Of a stretch of DNA of 64,000 nucleotides, positions 11,385 to 21,619 are shown piece by piece. Source of the DNA: Branchinecta lynchi. Lineage: Eukaryota; Arthropoda; Branchiopoda; Anostraca; Branchinectidae. Location of the stretch: positions 19,424,030-19,488,029 of the forward strand of contig JAKZAP010000016.1 in the NCBI GenBank assembly GCA_023053575.1. Direction: 5' to 3'. Position 1 is the stretch's first letter. Each line of letters starts with the position of its first letter. Position numbers and translations under genes: made by a program. A model generated the notes under the pieces. The model made no database searches. It was given only the letters and a program-made list of their open reading frames with translations, and was not told the DNA's origin.

Positions 11385-11523
11385 ATTCACGTCAATCGGT
11401 AGTCGTATTAACACACAGCCTAACCCCGCCCTAAGCTACGAAGACCCTGTAACAGGCGAGCTGAAGTTTAAGCCCGCATATACTTTAATTAAAGCACACG
11501 AGGAACGTTCAGGAAGATTGTGA
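11385..11523 (+). CDS. Candidate terminal exon, 45 codons, protein unrecognised
   Basis: Strong acceptor (a long pyrimidine run ending TTTCAG at 11384) followed by an open frame in phase 2 (one base completes a codon): F-T-S-I-G-S-R-I-N-T-Q-P-N-P-A-L-S-Y-E-D, then PVTGELKFKPAYTLIKAHEE and a TGA at 11521-11523. The composition looks like a hydrophilic cytoplasmic tail. If the exon at 1179 is cut at 1567, the two join in frame as MLRK|FTSIG, making this the C-terminus of that membrane protein; an intervening unseen exon is equally possible. Not recognised from any family. Confidence 0.5.
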
Positions 11524-12073
11524 AGCTGGTGGATATTTGCAGTGCAGGTCTAGTCGGAATTCGTATGTTTGATCGTGGCAGTATTAAAAAGGTTCTTGGT
11601 TTAGTTGGGTCTTTGCCTTCGTATTCCGCCGTATCTAACTTTCTTACAGTAGTATCTTGATTAGAATATTGTCAGACAACGCGCAAGATAGCACACAAAA
11701 AGAGGATTCAGATTCAGAATATGTATGTTTGTTTGATTTAGTTTATGCGGTCCCGCTAGGAAAATTATTTTTAGACATTTTGTCTTTATAGGCCTATCTG
11801 CCTTTAAAGACAAAAAATTCGGTGACCTACGTCGGTGCGGAGTGGTGCGCTACGATTTTCGTTCTCAGCACAAAAAGTTGTTAAAAAATTTTTTAAACCT
11901 TCTGGATCTCAAGCTACCCCCCCCCCCCCTTGAACGATAGAGGGGCCTGGATCCCGTACTATTGTCGTGCAAGCATTATTATATTATAAACATTATTACT
12001 AGAGCCTCGGGGTAAAAAATACAAAATACCTTAGATGAGTCAAAATATTAAACTGCATTCAAATATCAGATGT
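11524..12073. other. 3' flank of candidate exon, C-tract and repeat L
   Basis: C-tract at 11921-11930. From about 11985 to 12073 the sequence is the reverse complement of 15755-15850 (repeat L: 'gactcatctaaggtattttg' on the other strand). No clear poly(A) signal after 11523. Confidence 0.5.
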
Positions 12074-12972
12074 AACAAGACCAAAGGTTTCGATGGGATC
12101 CCAAAAATTTAATATCTACAGACAATCGAGACTTGAAGAGGTCCAGTGGTAATCATCGGAAGACGAAGTTCAAGTATGGATTCAGCATGTGAGTTTACCC
12201 CTATAGCCTGCGTCGTTTCTACTTTGTTGCCTTACTTCTGCCAAATTTCCGGTTTCAGTCGGATTCCTGGCGAACTACTTGTCTTGCAAAAAATTGAAGT
12301 TCAAATACAAATTCATCGTATCTCCATACCTCCATGTCGAACCACTAATCAACTTCAGATAAAATTTCAACTTTTACCATTTTTTTTTTCAATTTCAGCC
12401 GGATTCGTGGTGAAATGTGTCCAGGTATAAAAGGGTTGTCATACACGAATTCAGCATGTCTTCTTACCCGTAAATCGAACACCTAATGAAATTCATATAA
12501 ACTTTTACTTTTAACAGATTTCCGGTTATGGCCGGATTCCGACGAAAATATCGTTTTCATATTCGGATTCAGCATGTCTCCTTACCCAGAAATCGGATAT
12601 CTAATCAACTTCAGATAAAACTTTTACCTTTAACAAACTTTCCGGTTTTAGCCGGATACCGGGTGAACTACTTGTCCGGCGAGGAAATGGTTTTCATATT
12701 CGTGTTCAGCATGTCGTCTTACCCCGTAATCAACTATCTCATTAGCTTTTAAAAAATATTTTTTTCGCCCCTCAATTTGAAACCCCTTCCCCTCCCCTAA
12801 ATATGCAGCTATCGGGCCCATCTACGAACTCGACCTTTCCCTTGACTCGAAGAGTCCTCACGCCAAGTTTCATCAAAATATGTCATTCCCTTCGAGAGTT
12901 ATCATGCTGACAGACGGACAACTTTTGCGATATCATAGGTATCCCTCCACTTACGTTTTGGGATCCCAAAAA
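12074..12972 (-). mobile_element. Family A copy
   Basis: From ACAAGACCAAAGGTTTCGATGGGATCCC to ACGTTTTGGGATCCC, i.e. reversed. Contains about five CCGG-rich tandem units and the conserved 5' region with CATCTACGAACTCGACC and 'gacggacaacttttgcga'; the GTCY run is reduced to one unit. Confidence 0.8.
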
Positions 12973-13067
12973 TAAAGTACCTTTTCAGTCAAACTTTAAA
13001 GAACCCATCTTTCTTCCTCTGCCTTTTATTAAAACCTTGGCTCCCTTATGGGATTGTTTGTTTAAAA

Positions 13068-13600
13068 GCGTATTCTCGCCGTTCCCCGAGGACTCCTCGG
13101 AGAACCAAGGGAACCCATTTTGGAAGATTATGGGAAATCTTCCAAAATGGATTTTGTTCGATAAAACAATATGCAGTTGGTGGGATTAGTCTGAATCCAT
13201 TTTGTTATTAGTTTTCTTTATTCTGATTGTTTTTAATTATTTTGACATTGCACCAACACCAATAAAAACTGATTCCCCTCCGAATCTGAAAAGGAGTCCA
13301 TTTTGACGGTTGTTATGATAATCGGAGCATTCCCATTTGTGGAGACTCGCGAAAATATGGGGGAGTAAGAAAGTAATTTATTAATTTATTTACAACCCGC
13401 CATTTTGAAAAAGTGTAGTAAATGAAAGAAAATAAATAAACATCCGAATCTGAAAGGGAGTCCTTTTTGACGATGGTTATGATAATCGGAGCATTCCCGT
13501 TCGTGGGGACTCGTGAGAAGATGGGGAGTAAGTAAGTAATTTGTTTGTAACCCGCCGTTTTGAAAAAGCGTAGTAAATGATAGAACATAAATAAAACACA
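13068..13600. repeat. Repeat I with tandem duplicated segment
   Basis: Left half (CGTATTCTCGCCG...CCCCGAGGACTCCTCGG, then 'accaacaccaataaaaactgattcccc') matches 18107-18540. The right part is a tandem duplication of about 157 bases (13283-13440 and 13441-13600), each ending in a LINE-like tail (ACCCGCCGTTTTGAAAAAG..., also at 56770-56830). Confidence 0.65.
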
Positions 13601-13604
13601 CAGA

Positions 13605-14520
13605 ACAAGACCAAAGGTTTCGATGGGATCCCACAAAATTTTAATTTTTGCTCCCGACAATTCGGTCTTGTAGATATTCGGTCTTCAACAGACTTCTAAG
13701 TATTTTTACTTTTAACATTTAAAAACAGGTTAAGGCCAATGGTAATAATTGGAGAAGACCAAGTTCGTATTTGATAGTGCAAACCGGATACGCCAGCTGA
13801 ATTTCAACAAGTTCAGATATATTCAGATATCCGTTTTGCGCTGTCAAATATTCAAATATGGATTCAGCATATGGTTTACCCTATAGCCTACGTCGTATCT
13901 CCTTCCTTCCTTACTTCTGCCCAACTTCAGGCTTAGGCCGGATATCGGGCAAACTACTTGTCTGGCAAAAAACTAAAGCTCAAAAACGAATTCAGCATGT
14001 CTCGTTACCCCTACATCTAACCTCTAATCAACTTCAGATTAAACTTTTCCTTTCAACAAATTTTCCGGTTTCAGCCGGACTCCAAGCGATCTATACATCC
14101 GGTGAGAAAATGATTGTCAAATGCGAATTCAGCATGTCTTCTTACCCGCAAATCCAACATCTTATCAAATTTAAATAAAACTTTTACTTTTCACAAATTT
14201 TCCGGTTTTTGCCGGATTCCGGGTGAACTATTTGTCCGGCGAGAATATAAATTTCATATTTGAATTCAGCATGTCTCCTTACCCCTAAATCTTAATAGCT
14301 TTAAAAAAATATTTTTTTCGGCCTTTAATTTGAAACCCCTCCCCCACCCTCAAATATAGGGCTACGGAGCCCATCTTCGAACTTGACCTTTGACCCAAAG
14401 GATCCTCCCACCAAATTTCATCAAAATATCTCTATCTCTTCGAGAGTTATCGTGCGGACAGACGGACAACTTTTGCAATGTCATACGTATCCCTCCACTT
14501 ACGTTTTGGGATCCCAAAAA
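13605..14520 (-). mobile_element. Family A copy, subtype with internal palindrome P
   Basis: Reversed copy with both ends present (CAAGACCAAAGG... to ...TTTTGGGATCCCAAAA). Carries at about 13771-13855 a small palindromic insert (GCGCTGTCAAAT / ATTTGATAGTGC type) shared with the copy at 34786-35842, so both derive from one subfamily. Confidence 0.8.
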
Positions 14521-14761
14521 GACACTTAATTTCCAATCTATGTTTCGATCTCCGAGTTGTTAGCGCTTTTCCGGTCAAGCCGAGTTTCCCTGTCATGTGC
14601 AGCGATACCGAACAATTTTTTCAAAAGAAAGCAATGAGAAGCTTGGAATTTTCTTTTAGAGACTCGGCGGGCCAACAGGTCTATCTTGCATTTTGGAAAA
14701 CAATTTTTCTGAACGACTTTGACGTGAAAATATCATTTCTGGGAAGAGTCGTACTTTAAAG

Positions 14762-15420
14762 ATTTATTATTACATTTGGCGTTTAGCTTGTATAGCTTGT
14801 CGCCATTACTGCACAAGTAAAAACGGATTAGATACACTTTACACACAGAAACTGACATACTACAAAAGTAAACAAATTGTCAAACTACAGAAGCAACTGA
14901 GTAAAATGGGATGTAGACTATGAGCGTGTTCCACCCTTCTAACAATAGTTACTATTAGTTACTATTTCCGTTCCATCCTCACGAAAGGTTACTACGCTGA
15001 CCGTTCCAACCTTGTGGGAATAGTAACTAATAGTTACTATTTGCTTACCATGCTCGAGAGCGTAGTAACTACGCATCTCTGCAACGTGATTGGTCGGATT
15101 CGCCCCTTGACGGCAAAAAACCAGAATTCGTGACGTCATGCGTAGTAACTACGGTAAGTAGGATGGAACACGCTCTATACCACTCTGAAACGTTTGGATA
15201 CTGCCTGAATCTACAACTTCTACTGGCAAACTGTTCCGCGGTTCACTTACCCTATTGACGAATGAAGACTGACCAATTTGTGTATGTAGTTCTGGAGGAT
15301 AAAGTTTGGAAGGGTGTTGGCGGTTGTCTTTTAACGTGTAAACTTAGCCGCTTCCTGCAGCCTTCGGCTCTTAAGTGCGATATGTATATCGTAATGCCTG
15401 AAAGGCGTCGGTCTGTTACT
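14762..15420 (-). mobile_element. LINE C-terminus, split by MITE C
   Basis: Minus strand, 15420 to about 15180: KLYPPELHTQIGQSSFVNRV, then NSLPVEVVDSGSIQTFQSGI, a standard LINE ORF2 tail (R-x-F-x-NR...LP..V). MITE C (14922-15175) interrupts it; the 3' end continues to a TAATAA-rich tail near 14762. Confidence 0.7.
14922..15175 (-). mobile_element. MITE C copy 1
   Basis: TIRs GAGCGTGTTCCACCC and GGATGGAACACGCTC; flanked on both sides by TAT (14919-14921, 15176-15178). Shorter (254 bases) and in reverse orientation relative to the copy at 19174. Confidence 0.85.
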
Positions 15421-15454
15421 CTAGTTTGCCCAACTTTTCCAGTTCGTAAGCTAG

Positions 15455-16119
15455 CAGGGGCGTCACGACTGGGGGGGGGCGGGACGCCCCCCCCCCCTCA
15501 ATGCTGCCGTCCAGTCGGTAAACAAAATTTTGCAAGGCAAGTAGTCCGCCAGGAATCCGACTGAAACCGGAAATTTGGCAGAGGTAAGGCAGGAACTTTC
15601 GTCAAAGTAGAAATGACGCAGGCTATAGGGGTAAACTCACATGCTGAATCCGTACTTGAACTTCGTCTTCCGATTGTTACCACTGGACTTCTACAAGTTC
15701 CGATTGTCTGTAGATATTAGATTTTTGGGATCCCATCGAAACCTTTGGTCTTGTTACATGTGATACTTGAATACAGTGTAATAGTTTGACTCATCTAAGG
15801 TATTTTGTATTTTTTCACCCGAGGCTCTAGTAATAACGTGTAGCCTATTATGGCACGTAAAAAACAACCGTAGTTAAAGCAGTAGATTTTTTTCATGAAA
15901 ACAGTCTGTTTTTCTCAAAATTCGTCGAATTTTCGTCAAAATAATCGGTTTTTCTGAAAATCAGTGGGTTTTTCTGAAAATCAGTCGATTTTTTTCCAAT
16001 ATTTAATTTTTGTTGTTGAAAACAGTCGTTTTTTCTGCAAAAAAAGTTGGTAAAAATTACCAGCCAGTCGGTAAATGCCTCGTCCCTCCCACCAAACATT
16101 TTGGCTAGTGACGCCTCTG
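15455..16119 (-). mobile_element. Element M copy 1 (hAT-like), with nested A and L
   Basis: Ends CAGGGGCGTCACGA and TAGTGACGCCTCTG are inverted repeats with the CAG...CTG ends of hAT elements. Flanking 8-mers are taagctag and ggaactag, 5 of 8 identical. Inside: C- and G-tracts, a partial family A copy, repeat L, and a string of 'cgattttnctgaaaatcagt' repeats (15890-16030). Confidence 0.65.
15525..15755 (+). mobile_element. Family A, 3' fragment
   Basis: The last 230 bases of family A, from a GCAAGTAGTCCGCC unit to GGGATCCCATCGAAACC and GGTCTTG followed by TTAC. The 3' flank is repeat L, just as at 12074. Confidence 0.75.
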
Positions 16120-16430
16120 GGAACTAGCACATAAGCTAGGAAGATGAGGCTTGTAAGGCTCAAACATGCCCGACCTAATACTCGAGAAAATTTGCCTTCC
16201 GGTCATCATTCCGAATTCCGAACGCTCATGTAGGGACCAAACCGGTTGAGCGATTGGGATAACACTTACGAAGTTCATATGTCCTAGATAGAAAGCTCAT
16301 ACGTGATCCAACCTCGGATTGCGGAGTCGGTGGGGGTTGCCGACAGGGCTTTTTTCGGTCATGCGGTGTGCAGCTAGATTAACTTAACAGGGCAGCTTGT
16401 GGGTGCAAATAAGCAAATCACTCAAGAATA
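16120..16430. other. No recognisable feature
   Basis: No gene, palindrome or match to another repeat of this window was found. Confidence 0.5.
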
Positions 16431-16439
16431 AAACAACCC

Positions 16440-16885
16440 GCAGCTAATGCCTTTTGGCCATTCGATCAGATACCACGGTAACTGCCAAAACGAGTTTAGG
16501 CCGCGGTGTCAGACACCATAGACCATGTGCTTACTCGCTCTCAACAGGCAATAGTTGCTTTTTTGCAGATACCACGGTGTCTGTTGGTACTGGATCTGCA
16601 ATTAGTCTTTTTTGTAGTAATCATGGTATCTGAATATCAGATACTACGGTACCTTGACAGATACCATGGTAACTGCGAAAAGACTTTAGACCGTGGTATC
16701 AGATACCATGGTATCAAAAACGCAACTAATAATATGCCGGTTTGCACATGCACGTTATTAGTTGCGTTTTGCAGATCTGATGGTATCTGTTAACACGGTA
16801 ACTGGATCCAGACTGGATCTGAAACTAATCGTTTTTGCAGTTACCGTGGTATCTGATACCACGGTTGCTCTGCAAAAACGACAAT
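16440..16885. repeat. Repeat D: palindromic ATACCACGGTAT-type array
   Basis: Repeated and inverted copies of GATACCACGGTAACTGC and its complement, mixed with 'ttttgcag' and 'aacgcaact'. The strand can fold back at several scales. Diverged copies at 17282-17352, 26385-26715, 31340-31425 and 51595-54760 (split). Confidence 0.7.
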
Positions 16886-17352
16886 TACCGGATTTACGCT
16901 TTCAGAAATCATCCAAAAAGAAACAGTGATGTTCATTGACATCTATAGAGTGACAGAACTCTTTCCACCAATTTGACAAAAAACTAGACTCTTGTTTTAG
17001 TGAAAATGAAATTGATATGAACTTTGTGTTCGTAGTGCACAACAGATACGTCAGCTAAATTTGATTAAAGCCATATTTCGGCCCTTCTTGTCAAGGGTAC
17101 TCTTCAGGCTTAAAGTCGCTCTAGTCGGATAAACGAATGAAAAAAGTTCGTTTTCTAAGAACGGCTTGACAAGAAGGGTCAAAATATAGCTCTAATAAAA
17201 TTTAGGTGACGTATCCGTTTTGCACTATCAAAGATGATTCGCAGCCAGCTTGGGCTGAAGGGATACACATGAATTTTTTCATATACCACGATCAGTTACC
17301 ATGTTCTGACCGTGGTATCTGAATATCAGATACCACGGTAACTGAAAAAACG
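16886..17352. repeat. Repeat D end and repeat Q copy
   Basis: 16886-17035 is the D interior that also appears, split, around 51740-51809 and 54604-54650. 17040-17240 holds repeat Q: GATACGTCAGCTAAAT near 17046 and its inverted form near 17205, and GGCCCTTCTTGTCAAGGGT at 17082, seen again near 34575 and 63385. 17282-17352 is another D palindrome. Confidence 0.55.
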
Positions 17353-18105
17353 CCCTTTGACTATTTGATACAACTATTCTTTATTATTATATATTATTAT
17401 GAATAATAAATCAAATAAATAAGACCGAATTCTAGGTCTTAGCTGGAAGCGAACCCCACCGTCACTATGATATGCTCTCGAAACTGGATACTCCGTTGAA
17501 GAAAGAAGTGAAACGAAAGCGTGGTGGATAGCCCTGGAGAGATGTCAAATCAGGGACATCTATTGGAAACTCGTGTAAATGTTCTCTTGTCACCTAGCTG
17601 CAGCGTTTCCACCTTTACGGATTTCTTGCGTCCTTGAAAGATGAGAATTTGATCGTGACGGATTGTTTTAGATCTTGCGAAAAATGTTCAGTTTTGTAGT
17701 TTTCTGAATCTTTCATCATTTGACGAAGAGGGAATTTCATGAATCATGAACAGTCATCAAATAGTAATCTTTGATGAATCAACTTAGTTGCCTTGTCATT
17801 TCAGAAAACGAACAATTAACAGAAACTCGCTAGAATGACATAAAGGCAGTTAGTTTTTCTGTTCAACTAAAAAACCAGAACAAATCTACTTTACATCTGT
17901 ACGGCAACTATTATTCTTTCGGAAATGGTCGAGTGAAACCTGGAAAGCACTACCATGTTCAGTCTTTTGGCAAAATACCTCAATCTATTCCGGAGTTATC
18001 GTGGTCACCGACTGACAGACAGACCTATTATTTAACGGGTATCTTTTACTTTCATATGAAATCCCAAAACGACGCTCTGATAACAAATGCTACCAAAATT
18101 TCGCC
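17353..18105. other. No recognisable gene
   Basis: A/T-rich sequence with TTATTATTATA runs near 17380. The longest open frame (from 17933) runs on into repeat I and is not credible. Nothing else seen. Confidence 0.5.
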
Positions 18106-18106
18106 T

Positions 18107-18545
18107 GCTGTGCATTTCGTATTAGCCCTTCTTCGCCGTTCTCCGAGGACTCCTCGGGGAATCGAAGGGAACGGCGAGAATGAAGGGAATCACTCCACTC
18201 GGCCTCCACTTACAGAAAACAGCGAGAACACGGGGAATGCTTTCAAAACGGATTTTATTCGAAACAAAAAGATGCAGTTGCCGAAATTAGTCTGGATCCA
18301 CTTCATTTTTGGTTTTGTTTATTCTGATTGTTTTAATTAATTTATATTACACCAACACCAGCAAAAATTGATTCCCCTCCGAATCTGAAAGGGAGTCCTT
18401 TTTCATGATGGTGATGATAATTGGAGCATTCCCCCTCCCTGGGGACTCGCAAGAATACAGGAAGTGAGTCCCCGGTACAAAGAAAAACGCAGGGACTCCT
18501 CAAGTGGAGTCATCGGAGAAAGGCGAGAATACGCCTTTAGTGGAA
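18107..18545. mobile_element. Repeat I, MITE-like copy
   Basis: About 440 bases. Outer parts are inverted: TTCTCCGAGGACTCC on the left and GGAGTCATCGGAGAA, GGCGAGAATACGC on the right. Same internal sequence as 13068-13290 ('ttattctgattgttt', 'acaccaacaccag'). Confidence 0.65.
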
Positions 18546-19173
18546 GGGCGTTTATAGGCATGGATGTAAAGGCAAAGGCAAGACTTTAAATAGAAAGTAG
18601 TTTCGTTTTGCCAAAAATACGGTGGATTTTATAATTTTTGCATGCGGCTCTCAGTTTATTTTTGTTACGGGTACAGTCGTTAGAAGCTGCAACTTGGGCT
18701 TGGTTTTCTTCAGCAAAAAAGGGATGTTGCAATGCCTAATATAACGAACGACCTTTTGCATAACCTTATAGAAATCAGATTGAATAAGTCTTGAAGTTTG
18801 TAAAAAAAAAAAAAATCCTTTGGTGTTGCGTTTCGTGTCTATTTTTTGTACGCGGTATAATTCTTTATAAATAAGTCGAATGTTCTGATGTGGTCTACTA
18901 TTATACTATTTTAATTGTTTTCTGATAGCAAGAATTTCAGAGGCAGATTTATTCCCTGCATATCTATCCACAGAGCACATGATTCTGCGCTTCACAACAT
19001 CTATGTACTATGTACTCTGTATGTACTACTTGCTTACCGATTTTTTGACGGAAAATTTGACGGATTTCTCGTTCTCGATCGTGGACTTTACAGATTTTTG
19101 GACTGCCAGAATGGAAAACGTGCCGTCAAAAACTGGAAACACTGCCTAGCTGAGGTTTGTCAGCTTTTACTTA
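18546..19173. other. No recognisable feature
   Basis: A-tract at 18802-18814 and several T-rich runs. No gene or repeat recognised. Confidence 0.5.
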
Positions 19174-19478
19174 GAGCGTGTTCCATCCTACTTACCGTAG
19201 TTACTACGCATGACGTCACGAATTCTGGCTTTTTGCCGTCAAGGCTGGAACGATTTTTCTATTTTCCAGCAGGATCTCACGCCAGGGGCGAATCCGACCA
19301 ATCACGTTCCAGAGATGCGTAGTTACTACGCTTACCACGCTCCCGAGCATGGTAAGCAAATAGTAACTATTAGTTACTATTCCGACAAGGTTGGAACGGT
19401 CAGCGTAGTAACTTTTCGTGAGGATGGAACGGAAATAGTAACTAATAGTAACTATTGTTAGAAGGGTGGAACACGCTC
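19174..19478 (+). mobile_element. MITE C copy 2 (full length, 305 bp)
   Basis: GAGCGTGTTCCATCC...GGGTGGAACACGCTC, flanked by TTA at 19171-19173 and 19479-19481. Interior has nested inverted motifs (TAGTTACTACGC / GCGTAGTAAC, TAGTAACTA / TAGTTACTA) and a TGACGTCA box. The open frames across it are by-products. Confidence 0.88.
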
Positions 19479-19639
19479 TTAGATAGATCAACATCATATC
19501 ATACAGCTTATAAGCTATACATACACAAAATAAAAGTTAGCCTTCAAGAAAGGGAAGGAAGGTAAAAATTCATAATTGAAGTCAGTAATTTACCCCCACA
19601 AATAGCTCTAAACTGGGGGAAAAGGCAAATCAAAATGTA

Positions 19640-19745
19640 GCCTTTAGGCATTTTTCTGCAACATAATGTCACAGTTGTGTGCCACACACTTCCTGCACAC
19701 TTCTGAGTGTTTGTCGCAGAAACATGATTGGTTGCTTTCTTGATT
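19640..19745 (-). pseudogene. Fragment with B-box-like Cys/His motif
   Basis: Minus strand, one frame reads SCFCDKHSEVCRKCVAHNCD, spaced like a zinc-binding C-x-x-H...C-x-x-C...H-x-x-C cluster, then a stop. Only about 30 codons remain. It may be debris of a gene or of a transposon-encoded protein. Confidence 0.3.
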
Positions 19746-20130
19746 GCCATTCCTGATCTCATTTCTTCTTATTTCTCATTTTTGATCACCTTCCGAGTTC
19801 GCAGTTTGTTCAACTGTTGTTTTTCCTGAAACCGAGACCATGTCAGTCCTTGGTTCTACAACACCTGCGAGTGAAACCCGAACTGTGATGCAGATGCAGT
19901 ACCTGGTCCGAGTTTGCCTGTCATGAATAAAAATTGAAAGTCCAGGAAAGTGTGTTTGGAAATGGATGATTACAACTTGTATATTTCAACTACAAGAATG
20001 AATTGCCTTTTGACTGTCAAATATAACTGCCCTTTACTGACTGATTTTGTCGATTTTATGAATGATTTGCCGGGATGCTTATTTTCTGTTTTTATTCACC
20101 TGCGCCTTGAAGAAATGGCGAAGCCATCAG

Positions 20131-21182
20131 GCGAACTCAGTCTAGTACACTAGCCCCTTTTCAGGCACGGTGCTCAAACGTCTAGCACCATGCCTGGGTG
20201 CTAGACGTTCAAGCACAGTACCTTGGATTTCATGTATGGTGCATGGATTTCAGTATGCAGTGCATACATCAAAAACATAGTTTTTGTCCTAACTACTGAG
20301 CACCAGCTCGGACAGGGCTGAAATTACTACCATGAATTAGAGAAATCAAAGACAATCCTTTATATATTTTTCACAACAAAAACAAAAGGGCTCGGCTGAT
20401 GACAGATGTGAAAAACCTCATTTCGTTTTCTACATAGTTAAGGGTTTTGCATGCAAAGTGTCCTGTGGCTCAGCTTTTTCTACCTAGCAGCCAACCAGAA
20501 TATTGGCTCTTGGGGAATAGATAGGGAAAATACATGGAAAATAGATAGGGTACTGTTAGGTTTTCATCACCATCATCATTAGACCCCTTTTGTTTTTGTT
20601 GTGAAAAATATAAAAAGGATTGTCTTTGATTTCTCTAATTGATAGTAGTAATTTCAGCCCTGTCCAGTCTACCACAAATCCGTGATTTTGGGACACACTA
20701 TGCCAAACGCTGGGTATATCTAGCATTTGGCATAGCCTATGCCTAACGCTGGATACCCTATGCCAAACGCTGGATACCTGTTGGTAATCTAACCCTGACC
20801 TACCTCAATATAAAGGAGTTCTGATTGGTTGATTTTCTAGCTTCACTCAAATCATCAATATTTTACTGGGTTACAGTATCCAGCACCTGGCATAGTGTAT
20901 CCAGCGTTAGGCATAGGGTATGCCAAACGCTAGACATATCCAGCGTTTGGCATAGGGTATCCAAAAATCAGGGGTTTGTGGTTGACTGGCCCTGTCCGAG
21001 CCGGTGCTCAGTTGTGATGACAGAAACTGTGTTTTTTCTGTATGCACTGTATACTGAAATCCATGCACCATACATGAAATCCAAGGTACAGTGCTTGAAC
21101 GTCTAGCACCCAGGCATGGGTCTAGACGTTTGAGCACTGTGCCTGAAATGAGGCTAGTGTACTAGACTGGCCGAACTGAGTG
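20131..21182. mobile_element. Foldback element E with nested hAT-like insert
   Basis: Arms of about 230 bases: 20163-20390 is the reverse complement of 20583-20664 plus 20989-21147, at roughly 90 % identity by eye. Shorter inverted stretches (TCTAGTACACTAG) extend it outward. Loop is 20391-20582. The right arm is cut by the element at 20665-20988. Confidence 0.8.
20665..20988. mobile_element. hAT-like MITE (324 bp) inside foldback E
   Basis: Ends CAGTCTACCACAAATCC and GGGTTTGTGGTTGACTG are inverted repeats starting CAG. Flanked by GCCCTGTC at 20657-20664 and 20989-20996, a perfect 8-bp duplication; the left arm of E carries the uninterrupted sequence at about 20311-20320. Interior has direct and inverted ATGCCAAACGCTGGATA units. 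Confidence 0.85.
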
Positions 21183-21539
21183 TAAAAACAGAAATTAAGC
21201 TTCAATGGCGTGCTCACAGGGGAACTTACACAGGCGATCAACAACGCAACTATTGTGTGCCACACAGTCGAGCTGCAAGTTGAGGCTCGTGGAAACATAA
21301 TTTTGTCTGTTCTATGGATTCATTTTTGCCTCCCATATTTCTTTCGAGTTCAACACCAAAATCCAGACACAAACCAATTGGTGAGAGGAAAACACAGGCA
21401 CTAAAAATGGTGACAGTGCATTGTGTTAGGATCTGAGTCCAACATGCTAATAGCTGAAAACGCAAATCTGAAAAGAGAAATAGCTAACCTATAGCTATAT
21501 CAAGCTTGTTTGGACTTAGTCTTATTTCTGTGTTCCTCA
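21183..21539. other. Upstream of HACL2, no clear feature
   Basis: Possible promoter region of HACL2. I see no TATA box or recognisable regulatory motif, and no repeat match. Confidence 0.4.
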
Positions 21540-21619
21540 GTTTACATTGTTTACCCATTTTTTTATTTTTTTTTCTTACTGCGTCGTTTGGCTCCGGCCA
21601 GCTGATGGATGAATTTGAA
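21540..21619 (+). CDS. ILVBL: Putative 5' exon of HACL2, mostly UTR, with optional upstream start
   Basis: A GC-richer stretch ends at 21619 just before GTAAGA, a good donor, and an 80-base intron with a T-rich acceptor follows. An ATG at 21609 encodes Met-Asn-Leu and two bases of a Lys codon; splicing to 21700 keeps it in frame with the main exon and adds nine residues (M-N-L-K-F-L-T-T-S). A second ATG four bases upstream (21605) would open a short out-of-frame uORF, so the main start may instead be 21716. The exon's 5' limit and the promoter are not visible; I see no clear TATA box. Confidence 0.5.

Noticed and set aside
15262..15564. 100-codon plus-strand frame
   Set aside because: Antisense to a LINE C-terminus and runs into element M.
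19210..19461. Frames of 83-97 codons, also at 37594-37893 on both strands
   Set aside because: They lie within MITE C and recur only because the MITE does.
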